Assembly: GCF_003173355.1 (NCBI RefSeq)
Contig: NZ_QGMY01000007.1
Coordinates: 62,001 to 126,000 of the forward strand
Length of the DNA stretch: 64,000 nucleotides
Source of the DNA: Methanospirillum lacunae
GTDB lineage: Archaea; Halobacteriota; Methanomicrobia; Methanomicrobiales; Methanospirillaceae
Reading direction: 5' to 3'
Shown: positions 1 through 8,563 of the stretch, in pieces
How the letters are laid out: the number at the start of each line of letters is the position of its first letter
How positions within the stretch are numbered: position 1 is the stretch's first letter
Notes under the pieces: model-generated
The model's input: only the letters and a program-made list of their open reading frames with translations
What the model was told of the DNA's origin: nothing
Databases searched by the model: none
Program-made: the position numbers and the translations under genes

Positions 1-302
1 CCTATCGAGATCGCTTTACTGCTTTGTTTTATGGCACCAAGTTTTTTTAATCCATAGATACACCTTGCATATTCCCATGATTTACGATGAATATATGTAC
101 CCTCATGAATTGACTGAAAAATATCTGCGATTTCACCAGACATTCGCCATTCAGATATATCGCAAATTCGGTTAAGAGAATCCCGATCAGTTATTCTCAT
201 ATCTGAATCTTTTACGATGTTGATTCTAGGATCAAATCTCCGTGATTTAATTAATTCGATTCGATGGTTTAAAGGATGAAAAAATTCAACACCATTTTGC
301 AT
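1..302 (-). CDS. N-terminal part of a class I SAM-dependent methyltransferase (cut by window edge)
   Basis: An open frame runs from an ATG at 302 leftwards off the window, giving the first 100 residues of a longer protein. The tail of the visible part, with HRKSWEYARCIYGLKKLG followed by a run ending in SIG, matches the region just before motif I (GxGxG) of SAM-dependent methyltransferases that usually sit in glycan or polysaccharide gene clusters. The SAM-binding loop itself lies outside the window, so the activity cannot be confirmed. Codons are AT-rich compared with the core genes further right. The family call is inference from N-terminal similarity only; that this is a real coding frame is fairly safe, because it is open to the edge and has protein-like composition. 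Confidence 0.6.
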   Translation of the reverse strand, partial: MQNGVEFFHPLNHRIELIKSRRFDPRINIVKDSDMRITDRDSLNRICDISEWRMSGEIADIFQSIHEGTYIHRKSWEYARCIYGLKKLGAIKQSSKAISI

Positions 303-598
303 AATTCATATATATCTTTTTTTTTGTTTATATTCGACTCTCACCATAATCAAGTTTAAAATTCTGAATCCTTTTGTACAAAAAGATTAAATCTAAGAAT
401 ATCGACCTTTGATCTATATATAGAGATAATTGATGGTTCAAACGTCACAATGCCAAATTTGGGTTTAATCTCTTGGCTCATAGATGAAATGCGAATCTGT
501 GAGTGTATAGACACTTGTATTTTAGTTTCTCCTTGGAAAGTATACCCTTAATCAAGTTATGCTGATAATCTAGAGACTATACCAAGTGGAGATACCCA
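303..598. other. AT-rich divergent intergenic region
   Basis: This is the spacer between the divergent methyltransferase and HD-domain genes. I see no convincing reading frame. It holds a TATA-like palindrome CTATATATAG around 413-422 and a short inverted repeat AGTGT-ATAG-ACACT at 502-515. Either could belong to the promoter of the plus-strand gene, but neither sits at the usual distance from its start. Confidence 0.35.
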
Positions 599-1081
599 AT
601 GATAACCAGTATAATGGCTGACATGGTCCGGTACTTTGACGGTGATGTCAGAAGAATCAATCATGCCCTCAAAGTTCATTCATTTGCACAGATTATCGCC
701 TCTGAAAGTGAGATTGAGGATTCTAAAAAAATCTTAATCAATATTGCTGCTATACTGCATGATATTGGAATCAAAGAGGCAGAAAGAAAATACAACTCTT
801 CTTCAGGAAAGCACCAGGAAATAGAAGGCCCTCCGATTGCACGTCAAATTCTATCACCATACCATCTTGACCCGGATCATATCGAAAGGATATGTTTTTT
901 GATCGGAAATCATCACACCTACCGGGCTATCGATGATATAGATTTTCAGATTCTGGTAGAAGCCGACTTTCTGGTCAATTTTTTTGAAGATTCAATGAGT
1001 AATGAGTCAGTCTGGAAAATCAAAGAAAATTATTTCAAAACTCAATCCGGAACCCGGCTTCTCACAGAGATGTACCTTTAA
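599..1081 (+). CDS. HD-domain metal-dependent phosphohydrolase
   Basis: A 160-residue protein that consists of a single HD domain. The metal-binding set is visible: His22, the His54-Asp55 pair in AAILHDIGI, His105/His106 in LIGNHHTY, and Asp123 in VEADFL. HD proteins of this size hydrolyse phosphate esters, often of nucleotides, but the substrate cannot be told from sequence. A GTGGAGA ribosome binding site lies about 7 bases before the ATG, which supports this start. It stands alone on its strand, about 240 bases upstream of a PAS sensor protein. No signal peptide or membrane segment is seen, so it should be cytoplasmic. Confidence 0.85.
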   Translation: MITSIMADMVRYFDGDVRRINHALKVHSFAQIIASESEIEDSKKILINIAAILHDIGIKEAERKYNSSSGKHQEIEGPPIARQILSPYHLDPDHIERICFLIGNHHTYRAIDDIDFQILVEADFLVNFFEDSMSNESVWKIKENYFKTQSGTRLLTEMYL

Positions 1082-1217
1082 GGATCTCTCAAGTCTGAAT
1101 GAGAAAGGTAGCAACTTATTTTTCCTCGATAGCGGCATATAAAGCACCACCAGGTTCAAACTTCTTTCTCTTCTCCAAACCAAGAACATGGTGAGGATAA
1201 TAAGCCCATTAAAAAAA

Positions 1218-1231
1218 GGATAAATTTATCC
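1218..1231. promoter_or_regulatory. 14-bp perfect palindrome GGATAAATTTATCC
   Basis: A perfect palindrome built around a TATA-like core, about 90 bases upstream of the sensor-kinase start. It could be a promoter element overlapped by an operator. The position fits a transcript with a leader of 60-70 bases. Function is inferred only from symmetry and location. Confidence 0.3.
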
Positions 1232-1321
1232 CCCTGGTGAATAAAATAAGCACAAGAGCAATAATAACCGTTCTATCTTTTTCATTCATAGGCAGAACTC
1301 ACCCTGACCATTTGAGGATAC

Positions 1322-2575
1322 ATGACCAATAACTCTGAAGAACAGTGGAAGAAGATCATCGGCCTTGGTGCTTCTTCTCATCGTAAGAGTTACTACCCCG
1401 AACTGCAGGAGCAGATAATCGAATTAAAGCGAAAGAACGAAGAGTTGAATGCTATGAACGAGGAGATTCTTGCAACAGAAGAAGAACTCCGCCAAAATTA
1501 TACCGAACTTCAACAACGTGAAAATGAACTGATAGCGAGCCGTTCACGTTTTCAGGAAGTTCTCGAAAACTCGAGTGTAGCTTTCTATAAAAAGAACTAT
1601 CAGATCGACACATATGAATATTTAAGTCCAGTTATACTCGAGATTACCGGGTATACCCCCGATGAGGCTACATTATTTACTGTTGATGAGATCCATTCCA
1701 GGGTTCATCCAGATGATACTACTGAAATTAGAGAGTATGTTCAGGATATCATAACAAAAGGAGGAGGGAGAGGTGTCGTGGAATACAGGTTCAGGCATAA
1801 AAATGGTACTGAACTCTGGCTGAAAGACATTTTCTGCATCGTTGTTGACTCTTCAGGCAATCCTCTCTATAGCATTGGAAGTATCCAGGATATCACTGAA
1901 CATAAAAAAGTCGAAGTAATCGCAAAACGATCACAGGAAAAACTCGTTTATCTGAATAATGTAACGATTCAGGAGACGCTGAACGCTAATTATGCACTCA
2001 CTGGGTATGTAGAACTGCTCAAGGAATTGAACACAGATGAAAGGCTTCTTCCATACCTGGAACCAGTTCATTCATTAACCAGAAAGATCAGCGACATACT
2101 CCAGTATTCGAAATCCTATCAGGATCTTGGGAGTAAAAAACCAGCCTGGCATAATCTCTCGATCGTTGTACTCAATGCCATATCCCATCTTGATCTATCC
2201 CACCTATCCCGTGAAATGGATCTGGAGGGACTGGAGTGTTATGCTGATCCACTGCTTGAGTACGCTTTTTCCACCATATTTGAAAATGTAATAACACACG
2301 GCAGAAATGCAACCCATCTATCACTACGATATAAGGAGGGGGATGAAACCCTTTCACTGATTATTGAAGACAACGGAGTCGGCGTACCTGCTGAATTAAA
2401 AGATCTTATCTTCGAGAAAAGTTACGCACGGGATAAGGGAATGGGACTTTTTCTGGTTAGGGAGATTCTTTCATTGACTGGAATCAGTATTATAGAGAAT
2501 GGAACTCCGGGAAAGGGAGCACGATTTGAGATCAGAATCCCAGCTTCAGGGTATCGGTTAGCGAAATCAGATTGA
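1322..2575 (+). CDS. PAS sensor histidine-kinase-like protein lacking the phosphoacceptor His
   Basis: A 417-residue cytoplasmic sensor protein. Residues 25-72 form a Glu-rich coiled coil. Residues about 75-205 are a PAS domain with the ITGYTPDE and HPDD signatures. Residues about 210-275 correspond to the dimerisation/phosphotransfer helix pair, and 280-412 to a HATPase_c domain with the N box (Glu321-Asn322), G1 box (DNGVGV from Asp350), F box and G2 box (KGMGLFLV). Methanomicrobiales kinases of this type usually carry an ITRHDILNQ motif; here the matching stretch is VTIQETLNA, so the expected phosphorylated His is Gln217. ATP-binding residues look intact. It may act as a non-phosphorylating sensor or ATP-dependent scaffold. 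No response regulator gene is adjacent. Confidence 0.85.
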   Translation: MTNNSEEQWKKIIGLGASSHRKSYYPELQEQIIELKRKNEELNAMNEEILATEEELRQNYTELQQRENELIASRSRFQEVLENSSVAFYKKNYQIDTYEYLSPVILEITGYTPDEATLFTVDEIHSRVHPDDTTEIREYVQDIITKGGGRGVVEYRFRHKNGTELWLKDIFCIVVDSSGNPLYSIGSIQDITEHKKVEVIAKRSQEKLVYLNNVTIQETLNANYALTGYVELLKELNTDERLLPYLEPVHSLTRKISDILQYSKSYQDLGSKKPAWHNLSIVVLNAISHLDLSHLSREMDLEGLECYADPLLEYAFSTIFENVITHGRNATHLSLRYKEGDETLSLIIEDNGVGVPAELKDLIFEKSYARDKGMGLFLVREILSLTGISIIENGTPGKGARFEIRIPASGYRLAKSD

Positions 2576-2640
2576 ACATAGTCCACTGATCCATTGGAAA
2601 GGAACTCAGTAGGATCCAGGGATAGGTTCGAAAAAAAGGG

Positions 2641-3153
2641 TTATACCTTCCAGTAAAAAAGGCTCACAATCAAAGACAAGACCCCGTATGCAATGAAGAA
2701 AATGCCCAGTATCATAGTCAGAAGAGCAGTTCCGGCACCCGGGTTTATGAACAGAAAAATACCGATCAGAAAACTGATTATTCCTACAAATCCTGTGAAG
2801 ATCCGATGCTTTTCCCATTGAATTGAGACTGCATACGCAACTGTAAGCAGACCATTTATCACTAGCCACAAAGCAATCAGATAACCTATCGCGATGGTGG
2901 CAACGTAGGGTGAGATAATTGCAAGAAGACCTATTACGATGCTAATAAGACCAGACCCAAACAGGATCATCTTTGACGTCCCACTCTCTGCAGACAGTGC
3001 AACCCCCGCTGTTAAAATTCCCACTAACAGGAAGATAATGCCGATAATCAGAACCAGAAAATCAAATACGATCCCTGGTGATGTTACAGCGACTATCCCG
3101 AATAAGAGAGCAACTAGACTCAAAAACACTGCTAGAATTCTATCAGTATCCAT
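2641..3153 (-). CDS. HdeD/DUF308-family membrane protein
   Basis: A 170-residue integral membrane protein with six closely spaced hydrophobic segments and short Gly- and Ser-rich loops. Three repeating helix pairs, each with a GII..LIGI-like pattern, match the DUF308 (HdeD) family, which is widespread in archaea and linked to acid or stress tolerance in bacteria. It has no catalytic motifs. The gene is convergent with the PAS kinase and has a solitary promoter region upstream. Its role in this organism is unknown; the family assignment rests on length, topology and repeat pattern. Confidence 0.8.
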   Translation of the reverse strand: MDTDRILAVFLSLVALLFGIVAVTSPGIVFDFLVLIIGIIFLLVGILTAGVALSAESGTSKMILFGSGLISIVIGLLAIISPYVATIAIGYLIALWLVINGLLTVAYAVSIQWEKHRIFTGFVGIISFLIGIFLFINPGAGTALLTMILGIFFIAYGVLSLIVSLFYWKV

Positions 3154-4016
3154 AGGATGAGAATAGTGAGCGGCTGGACATAAAGGTTTCTTAAAGAGTG
3201 AAGAAGAGTTACAGATTTAATCGAAGTGGAACGAAGATTATTTCTAAATGTGCTTTCCTAAAGCGATTTAAAGCAATGAGCAAGAGATCGGGATTGTTCC
3301 GGACCGTTCTCCGTTATACTCTACGAGAATACCTCTGGGTTATGTAACACAGTCGGGATTTCCAGATTCCTTCCTGTATCTGATTAAAAGGACCCTGAAT
3401 TTATCATACTACCTTTCTTCCTCACCTGAAGTCTCACAATTTTTGCAATCCCGTGAAGATGCTTGATTCCCGGGGAGGCTAAACACGGATGTGAACAGGC
3501 ATACATACAGGCGGCAGATGCGGCATCAAGCGGTGGAAAAATAAACTGCCACTCTGAGATATTCACCTTAATTTTAAATCCCAACGCAATGATCAATTAT
3601 CTTGATAGTGTGGGCGGCATTGCGGCAGATCCAGGGATCAGATACCGGTAACCCCTGTGATCAGATGACCTTCCCTGGCTTCATACTTCTCCCATATGCC
3701 GCTCTCATACTAATGATTGAATTTATATTTTTTATTCTCTCAACTAAGGTAAGAATATAACGGTTTTCAGAGCGGCACCTTCCCGCATCGTTCCGCATTA
3801 GCTATATTTTGCCGCAATGCCGCCCAGCCTGTAGATAAGGTACCCAGCACATTAAAACACCAGAAACTTCGAAGAAATGATACTGCATTATAAAAATACG
3901 CGTTATTCTCATGTTTCGTTTTTTAAAAAAAGGTCAGAGAGTGAAAAAACTGGGGCTTTGATCAGGAATTAGACAAATGAGACTAAAGAAAAAGAAGGAC
4001 AAAAAAAGATAGGGGA
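3154..4016. other. Long non-coding stretch with structured element
   Basis: About 860 bases without a convincing gene. Small open frames occur (for example near 3463-3651) but have no ribosome binding site and no protein-like pattern. The right half contains the nested inverted repeats annotated at 3598-3838. The stretch also repeats GCGGCA/TGCCGC words, for example at 3510-3545 and 3770-3825. This may be a degenerate mobile element or a non-coding RNA locus. Confidence 0.5.
3598..3838. repeat. Nested inverted-repeat element (MITE-like or structured RNA)
   Basis: An exact 17-bp inverted repeat, TGGGCGGCATTGCGGCA at 3611-3627 and its complement at 3810-3826, encloses a second exact 9-bp inverted repeat, TGCCGCTCT at 3697-3705 and AGAGCGGCA at 3769-3777. 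Outside the long arms TTATCT and AGATAA extend the symmetry imperfectly. The interior also has a direct repeat GATCAGAT. Arms of this length are unlikely by chance in about 240 bases. The element could be a short non-autonomous mobile element or encode a long hairpin RNA. No target-site duplication is obvious. Confidence 0.55.
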
Positions 4017-4661
4017 CTAACCAGTCATCGGGATATCATTCTCACGGTTCAGGGTGATATACAGATCTACAGTCTCACCTTTTCCGGGATGCTGTTCGAT
4101 TGGTTCTGTAACAGTCACATAATCAGAAGCACTAACTGTTATCGTAGAGTAAGGTGTTCCGGTTGTGTACACCGGGACGACAAGCACATTACCTGAGATT
4201 GTTCCTTTTACTTCGGCATCAAAGGAAACGGTTGCTCCAGGGACATTGCAATAAACATAATACCAACCTTGATCGCCACCAACGGGCTTAGGAACACGGG
4301 TTGGCTGTGGAGTCGGGACCGGATTGATATCAACATAGATATCAACCGTCTCCCCCTTACCCGGAACTTCTGTCAATGGTCGGGTTACAGACTGATGATA
4401 CCCATCCCTGTCATACGTGGCAGTATACGACTTATACGGAGTCCCGGTTGTGTAGATGGGGACAGAGAGTTCTCCATCGGTGATTACACCTTTGACATCA
4501 TTATCCAGGGATATCTCTGTCCCATCAGCATGGCAATGAAATGCGTACCACCCTCTGTCTCCTCCAATTACATTGGAACTGGTACTGGCGGTCACTGCCG
4601 AAAAACCACAAGCCACAATCAGGAGTACAATACAGATCAAAAGACTATCAGATCGTTGCAT
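4017..4661 (-). CDS. Secreted protein with two tandem PEGA-like repeats
   Basis: A 214-residue exported protein. Residues 1-26 are a signal peptide or membrane anchor ending near VTAST. Two homologous modules follow, about residues 32-113 and 127-204. Each begins GGDxGWY, continues through a segment with VKG and YTTGTPY, and ends PGKGETVD(I/L)Y; they are joined by a Pro- and Thr-rich linker. This module type is common in surface proteins of Methanomicrobiales and resembles PEGA domains, which bind or decorate the cell surface. There is no catalytic motif. The gene is monocistronic, with an ATG start. Confidence 0.8.
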   Translation of the reverse strand: MQRSDSLLICIVLLIVACGFSAVTASTSSNVIGGDRGWYAFHCHADGTEISLDNDVKGVITDGELSVPIYTTGTPYKSYTATYDRDGYHQSVTRPLTEVPGKGETVDIYVDINPVPTPQPTRVPKPVGGDQGWYYVYCNVPGATVSFDAEVKGTISGNVLVVPVYTTGTPYSTITVSASDYVTVTEPIEQHPGKGETVDLYITLNRENDIPMTG

Positions 4662-4879
4662 ATCGTTAAGATAAGAGTGCTTCTAAATAAGGTTTCACAC
4701 CTTATTCCCAGTCCAGGCATCAGGACTCATGTACGTGAGTTCAATACGTACAACAATTTTTCTCATATAATACCGGGAAGTCAGGCAGCGTGATGTAAAA
4801 AACCATATCAGGATCCCGTTTCTTGGATATAATCAGTTGGGAATAAGAATGAATCACTGATTTTGTACCTTACTATCAA

Positions 4880-6907
4880 TTACCAAATAACTGGTCGTTC
4901 TTCAGGGGCCCGGTAAAGCGGATTTCCAGGCCCAACTTCAGGAAATGCATTATAAAATTCAGGGACGTTAAACGGTGCCCCATTCACCCTGAACTTATTC
5001 CATGGGTGCTGCCCTGTTAATGCACTGGCGCGGAGAAATTGATCAGTGGCGTTTCCCTGCATACTCCTTGCAAAAGACATAAAAAATTCCCTTACAGGCG
5101 TAATATTATTAGAGTTCGGCTCATCAATGACATCACGACCATTTTTATCCCAGGCATGGTACGCAAGGGTAAGTCCGCCAAAGTCAGCAACATCCTCACC
5201 GACCGTCAGGTTCCCGTTTATAAAAACACCAGGAGCCGCTTCAAACCGATTAACCTGATCAATGATCAGGCGTTCCTGGACTACAAATTTCGCAGTATCG
5301 GTTGAATCCCACCAGTTCCGAAGGTTGCCATCCTTATCATACTGACCACCCTGATCATCAAATCCATGTGTCATCTCATGACCCATCACAGCCCCTATCC
5401 CTCCGTAATTAATCGAATCATTCTCTGCAGGGTCAAAGAAAGGGGGTTGAAGCATAGCCGCAGGGAAGACGATCTCATTGCGGCCTGGTGAGTAATATGC
5501 ATTCGTGGTCTGGGGAGACATCAGCCAGGCTGTCCGATCCACAGTTCCTCCAATCTTTTCAAGCCCCATAGGACCGTGGATCAACTTGTGGTGATTTGTT
5601 TCAAGGATGTTGCGGGCATACGAATCAGAAAGGTTCAGATCTGAGTAATCCATCCAGTTATCTGGATATCCAATCTTTTCATCCATAGCATCAAGTTTTT
5701 CAACCGCGGCATTACGAGTGGAATTTTCCATCCAGGTTAGGTTCTGAATCCTCTCACGAAGTTCTAACCTGATAGTATGGGAGATATTTTTCGCTTTTTC
5801 CCTGACACTGGAGTTGAAATAATTTTCTACATACCGCCTTCCGACCTCTTCAGAGATTCCTGCGTCAACCGTAGCAAGAACCCGTTTCCATCTCGGCTCC
5901 GGTGTATTTACTCCATCGAGAATACGTCCGTAAAAATTGAAATGTTCTTCTTCAAACGCCTTGGAAAGAGATTCAGACAGTGAATCTACAAATTTGAACT
6001 TAAGGAATTTTTTCCAGTCATTTAGGGGTACTTCCATGAGCATTTGATCTAGTTTGCTCACTGCTGAAATCTGATGCACATTAACCCGGTCTGATTTCCC
6101 GGATCCGTTGATTGATGACAGAGTATCCCAACTGATGTTAGGGTACTGCGAGTTCAGATCATTCCATGAAAGGATATGGGTAGTATTCCAGGGATCCCTG
6201 TTCTCAATCTCTGTATAATGGGAAGAGGCAATCTCTTCTTCTATCCTGTACACAGCCCGGGCATCACAATCAGCTTCAGTCTCATTCTCGTTCATCAAGA
6301 GGAAGGTATTTTTGATATGACGCCGGTATTCCTCCCTGATTTTTCTACTGCCAGTATTATTGCGGAAGTAGTAATCACGGTCAGGCAGACCAAGCCCACC
6401 CTGTTCAACCTGAGAAATAATATACGAGGAGTTCATAGGATCCTGGTCTGAATAGTAGAGAAAAAATGGAAAAATCCCCTCCTGGACCAGCAGGACAGAG
6501 ACATTCATGAGATCGCTGTGTGAAGATACCTCATCGATCGAGGTTAGTTCCCTTTTCAGTGGAGAGAGATCCTGACGATCGATGGACCCTGTATCCATTC
6601 CATTTGAGTAAAATTTGCCGATCAAACTCTCTTGTCCCGTAGCATAATCATCAGCCTCGTGCTCAAACAGGATTCGTAATTGTTCAAGGGTTTTCTCCTC
6701 AACCTCTGTAAAAGCAGTATACGAACTCTTGTTTTCAGGAACCGGGTGATTCTCAATCCAGGGATTATTCACATATCCAAAGAGATCATCTCCCGGGTTT
6801 ACCCCGGTATCAAGGGTGAACGGGCCTGACACAATAGTAGTATTCGCATACCCTGCCTGTATCAACAAGGGGAGAAGGATAGCCAAAAACAGTAAAACCT
6901 TAACCAT
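4880..6907 (-). CDS. M13-family (neprilysin/PepO-like) zinc metallopeptidase, secreted
   Basis: A 675-residue exported endopeptidase. Residues 1-22 form a signal peptide. The catalytic C-terminal part shows the zinc motif HEMTH (His510, Glu511, His514) and the third ligand in GEDVADFGG (Glu571, with Asp575). The substrate-binding NAYYSPGRNEIVFPA stretch lies upstream, and the end is PVIW, as in bacterial PepO proteins. All active-site residues are present, so it should be active outside the membrane on peptides. I chose the ATG at 6907, which has a GAGAG sequence about 8 bases upstream; a GTG two codons earlier is possible. M13 peptidases are uncommon in archaea, which suggests acquisition from bacteria. 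The gene stands alone. Confidence 0.92.
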   Translation of the reverse strand: MVKVLLFLAILLPLLIQAGYANTTIVSGPFTLDTGVNPGDDLFGYVNNPWIENHPVPENKSSYTAFTEVEEKTLEQLRILFEHEADDYATGQESLIGKFYSNGMDTGSIDRQDLSPLKRELTSIDEVSSHSDLMNVSVLLVQEGIFPFFLYYSDQDPMNSSYIISQVEQGGLGLPDRDYYFRNNTGSRKIREEYRRHIKNTFLLMNENETEADCDARAVYRIEEEIASSHYTEIENRDPWNTTHILSWNDLNSQYPNISWDTLSSINGSGKSDRVNVHQISAVSKLDQMLMEVPLNDWKKFLKFKFVDSLSESLSKAFEEEHFNFYGRILDGVNTPEPRWKRVLATVDAGISEEVGRRYVENYFNSSVREKAKNISHTIRLELRERIQNLTWMENSTRNAAVEKLDAMDEKIGYPDNWMDYSDLNLSDSYARNILETNHHKLIHGPMGLEKIGGTVDRTAWLMSPQTTNAYYSPGRNEIVFPAAMLQPPFFDPAENDSINYGGIGAVMGHEMTHGFDDQGGQYDKDGNLRNWWDSTDTAKFVVQERLIIDQVNRFEAAPGVFINGNLTVGEDVADFGGLTLAYHAWDKNGRDVIDEPNSNNITPVREFFMSFARSMQGNATDQFLRASALTGQHPWNKFRVNGAPFNVPEFYNAFPEVGPGNPLYRAPEERPVIW

Positions 6908-7411
6908 ATACACGCTCTCGTGGATTAGAAATCACACAGACTATTGATTTTTTAGAGACGAAGATGAACACCCGACCATTCTATCTTCTTATTGAAAGCA
7001 TCGGGGTTGATCTCTGTAAGGGAAATTCAGAACGAACTCTTAGTGTTTAATGTATCTCATCCTTCTCCATTACAAATCTCATATCAGTGTAAACTGCAAC
7101 CCTCACAATTTTTTAAAATAAGAGAGGAGAAATCCAAGGGATGGAGGGATTATTAGGGAGAAAAAAGGTGTGAAGAGGAGATTTGAGCAATCATAAGACA
7201 AGTTACTTTATGTCAACGAAGATTCTGAAAATGAGATCATCCCATTCGTTACTTCGATGAAGGTTCCTACACTGGAATTATACAGGAAAGCAATCGGGTA
7301 TGATCCCTCCTCGTAAACCTAGATGAAAATTGGTTCAAATTAGCCTCCAGGTTAATTCAATTTCTTCAGAAGAAACACAAAAAAGGGATTTTACCATTCC
7401 AGATACTATTT
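6908..7411. other. Intergenic region, no gene seen
   Basis: About 500 bases between two minus-strand secreted-protein genes. One short plus-strand frame near 7200-7320 is open but has no start codon or ribosome site. The left part should carry the M13 peptidase promoter. The right part holds a perfect hairpin TTTCTTC-A-GAAGAAA at 7361-7375 and an A-run at 7379-7384, probably the 3' end of the cysteine-rich protein transcript. Confidence 0.4.
7379..7384 (-). terminator. Oligo-T terminator of the cysteine-rich repeat gene
   Basis: Six consecutive T on the minus strand, about 30 bases after the stop codon and followed by a perfect 7-bp hairpin (7361-7375). Archaeal transcription ends at T-runs, so this is a plausible terminator. 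Confidence 0.4.
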
Positions 7412-8032
7412 TTATTCACCAAAGAATGGAATTGCGCTTGCCGTTGCATTGGGATCTTTTTGCTGGATCTTTCCACGTGCACAGGTCTGATTCCGGGAAT
7501 CATAGCATGTATCTGGACCACATGGTTTAAGATCCAAATCTTTTCCTTCGTAAATCTTTCCTTTGCAACATGACTGAGTTGTCAGGTTGTAGCTCTTATC
7601 ACCACAGACACCCCATTTCATCCCATCATAAACCTTACCATAACTACAGGATTGGGTAGTAAGATTGTAGCATGTATTTCCACCACAGATACCCCATTTT
7701 AACCCATCATACGTGTGCTTCAGACAACATGATTGATTTGACGGATTATAGGTCCCATCACCGCACTCAGGGAAACATGGACCATCAGTTACCTTCTTGG
7801 AGCAACAGGTCTGTGTATCCATATTGTAACAGGAGTCCCCGCATTTGGAATACCGAGTACCTTCATAGACCTTGCCATTACAACAGGACTGGTATTCAGG
7901 ATTATAGGTTACATCTCCACACTGGAGCATCTCGGTATTAGCAGCCATACATGAGGTTATCCCGGTGAGAAGAACGATTAGGACACCGGTACTAAAAAGG
8001 AGCAGAGATCGCTTCATCACATATTCGTTCAC
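7412..8032 (-). CDS. Secreted cysteine-rich protein with six galaxin-like repeats
   Basis: A 206-residue exported protein. Residues about 1-30 form a signal peptide (LLLFSTGVLIVLLTGI and onward). The rest is six repeats of about 26 residues, with the pattern CGxxxYNxxxQSCCxGKxYxG; most contain four cysteines including a CC pair. The pattern resembles the repeats of galaxin, an animal biomineral matrix protein, and its bacterial relatives. The even Cys spacing suggests a disulfide-bonded rod outside the cell. Repeats 4 and 6 lose one Cys of the CC pair. It has an ATG start and is divergent from a small B-box-like membrane protein. No enzymatic motif is present. Confidence 0.8.
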   Translation of the reverse strand: MNEYVMKRSLLLFSTGVLIVLLTGITSCMAANTEMLQCGDVTYNPEYQSCCNGKVYEGTRYSKCGDSCYNMDTQTCCSKKVTDGPCFPECGDGTYNPSNQSCCLKHTYDGLKWGICGGNTCYNLTTQSCSYGKVYDGMKWGVCGDKSYNLTTQSCCKGKIYEGKDLDLKPCGPDTCYDSRNQTCARGKIQQKDPNATASAIPFFGE

Positions 8033-8117
8033 TGCATGAGTTCATATCTTTTCAGGCAGACAGTATAGAATTGATACCAAATTTTTTATTACATCTATCA
8101 CTAGGATACCTGTCATT

Positions 8118-8333
8118 ATGAATCCAGAAACTTATCGTCTCCAATACTGTCACGTGCATCAAGACAGAGAAGCCATGGAACAGTGCAGGATCTGCAACGC
8201 AGCGTGCTGCGAAGAATGTCTGCATAAGGGTACCGGAATCTGTAAAGAATGCCTCTTCAAAGGAGCAGTAATTGTGGTGATACTGATGATCATCATTTCA
8301 TATACTGCCTGGTTAGGACTGCTTATATATTGA
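8118..8333 (+). CDS. Small membrane protein with B-box-like zinc finger
   Basis: A 71-residue protein. Residues 10-44 carry a Cys/His pattern (YCHVH, CRICN, CCEEC and ICKEC) that resembles a B-box zinc finger. Residues about 48-70 are one hydrophobic helix with a short C-terminal tail. Such small zinc-finger/TM proteins occur in Methanomicrobiales and have no known function. Zinc binding is likely from the ligand set. The gene is divergent from the galaxin-like gene and shares its 85-base promoter region. Confidence 0.7.
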   Translation: MNPETYRLQYCHVHQDREAMEQCRICNAACCEECLHKGTGICKECLFKGAVIVVILMIIISYTAWLGLLIY

Positions 8334-8563
8334 ATATTTAAAAAGTCCCAAGTGGGCATAAAAAGAAGATGACATGGTTTTTTAGAAAAGGACCGTGCAT
8401 CTCATATCGGGGGAAGCCGAATGAGTGGATATTGGTTAGGAGACTATACCTTCTGATCAGAAATTTACCTAGTGATGTGATCGATACTTTGAGTATACCC
8501 GATTATTCACAAAATATCATGATCTCATCTTCTTCATCTAAGGGAAATATATGAGACGTTATC

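Noticed and set aside
3463-3651. A 62-codon plus-strand open frame in the structured intergenic stretch
   Set aside because: It overlaps the left arm of the inverted-repeat element, has no ribosome site and no protein-like pattern.
3154-4016. CRISPR array or insertion sequence in the gene-free stretch
   Set aside because: The repeats are inverted and not regularly spaced direct repeats, and no transposase frame is present.
8369-8554. A 61-codon plus-strand open frame before the DUF1894-like gene
   Set aside because: No ribosome binding site, low-complexity Ser-rich end and no family resemblance; it looks like chance.
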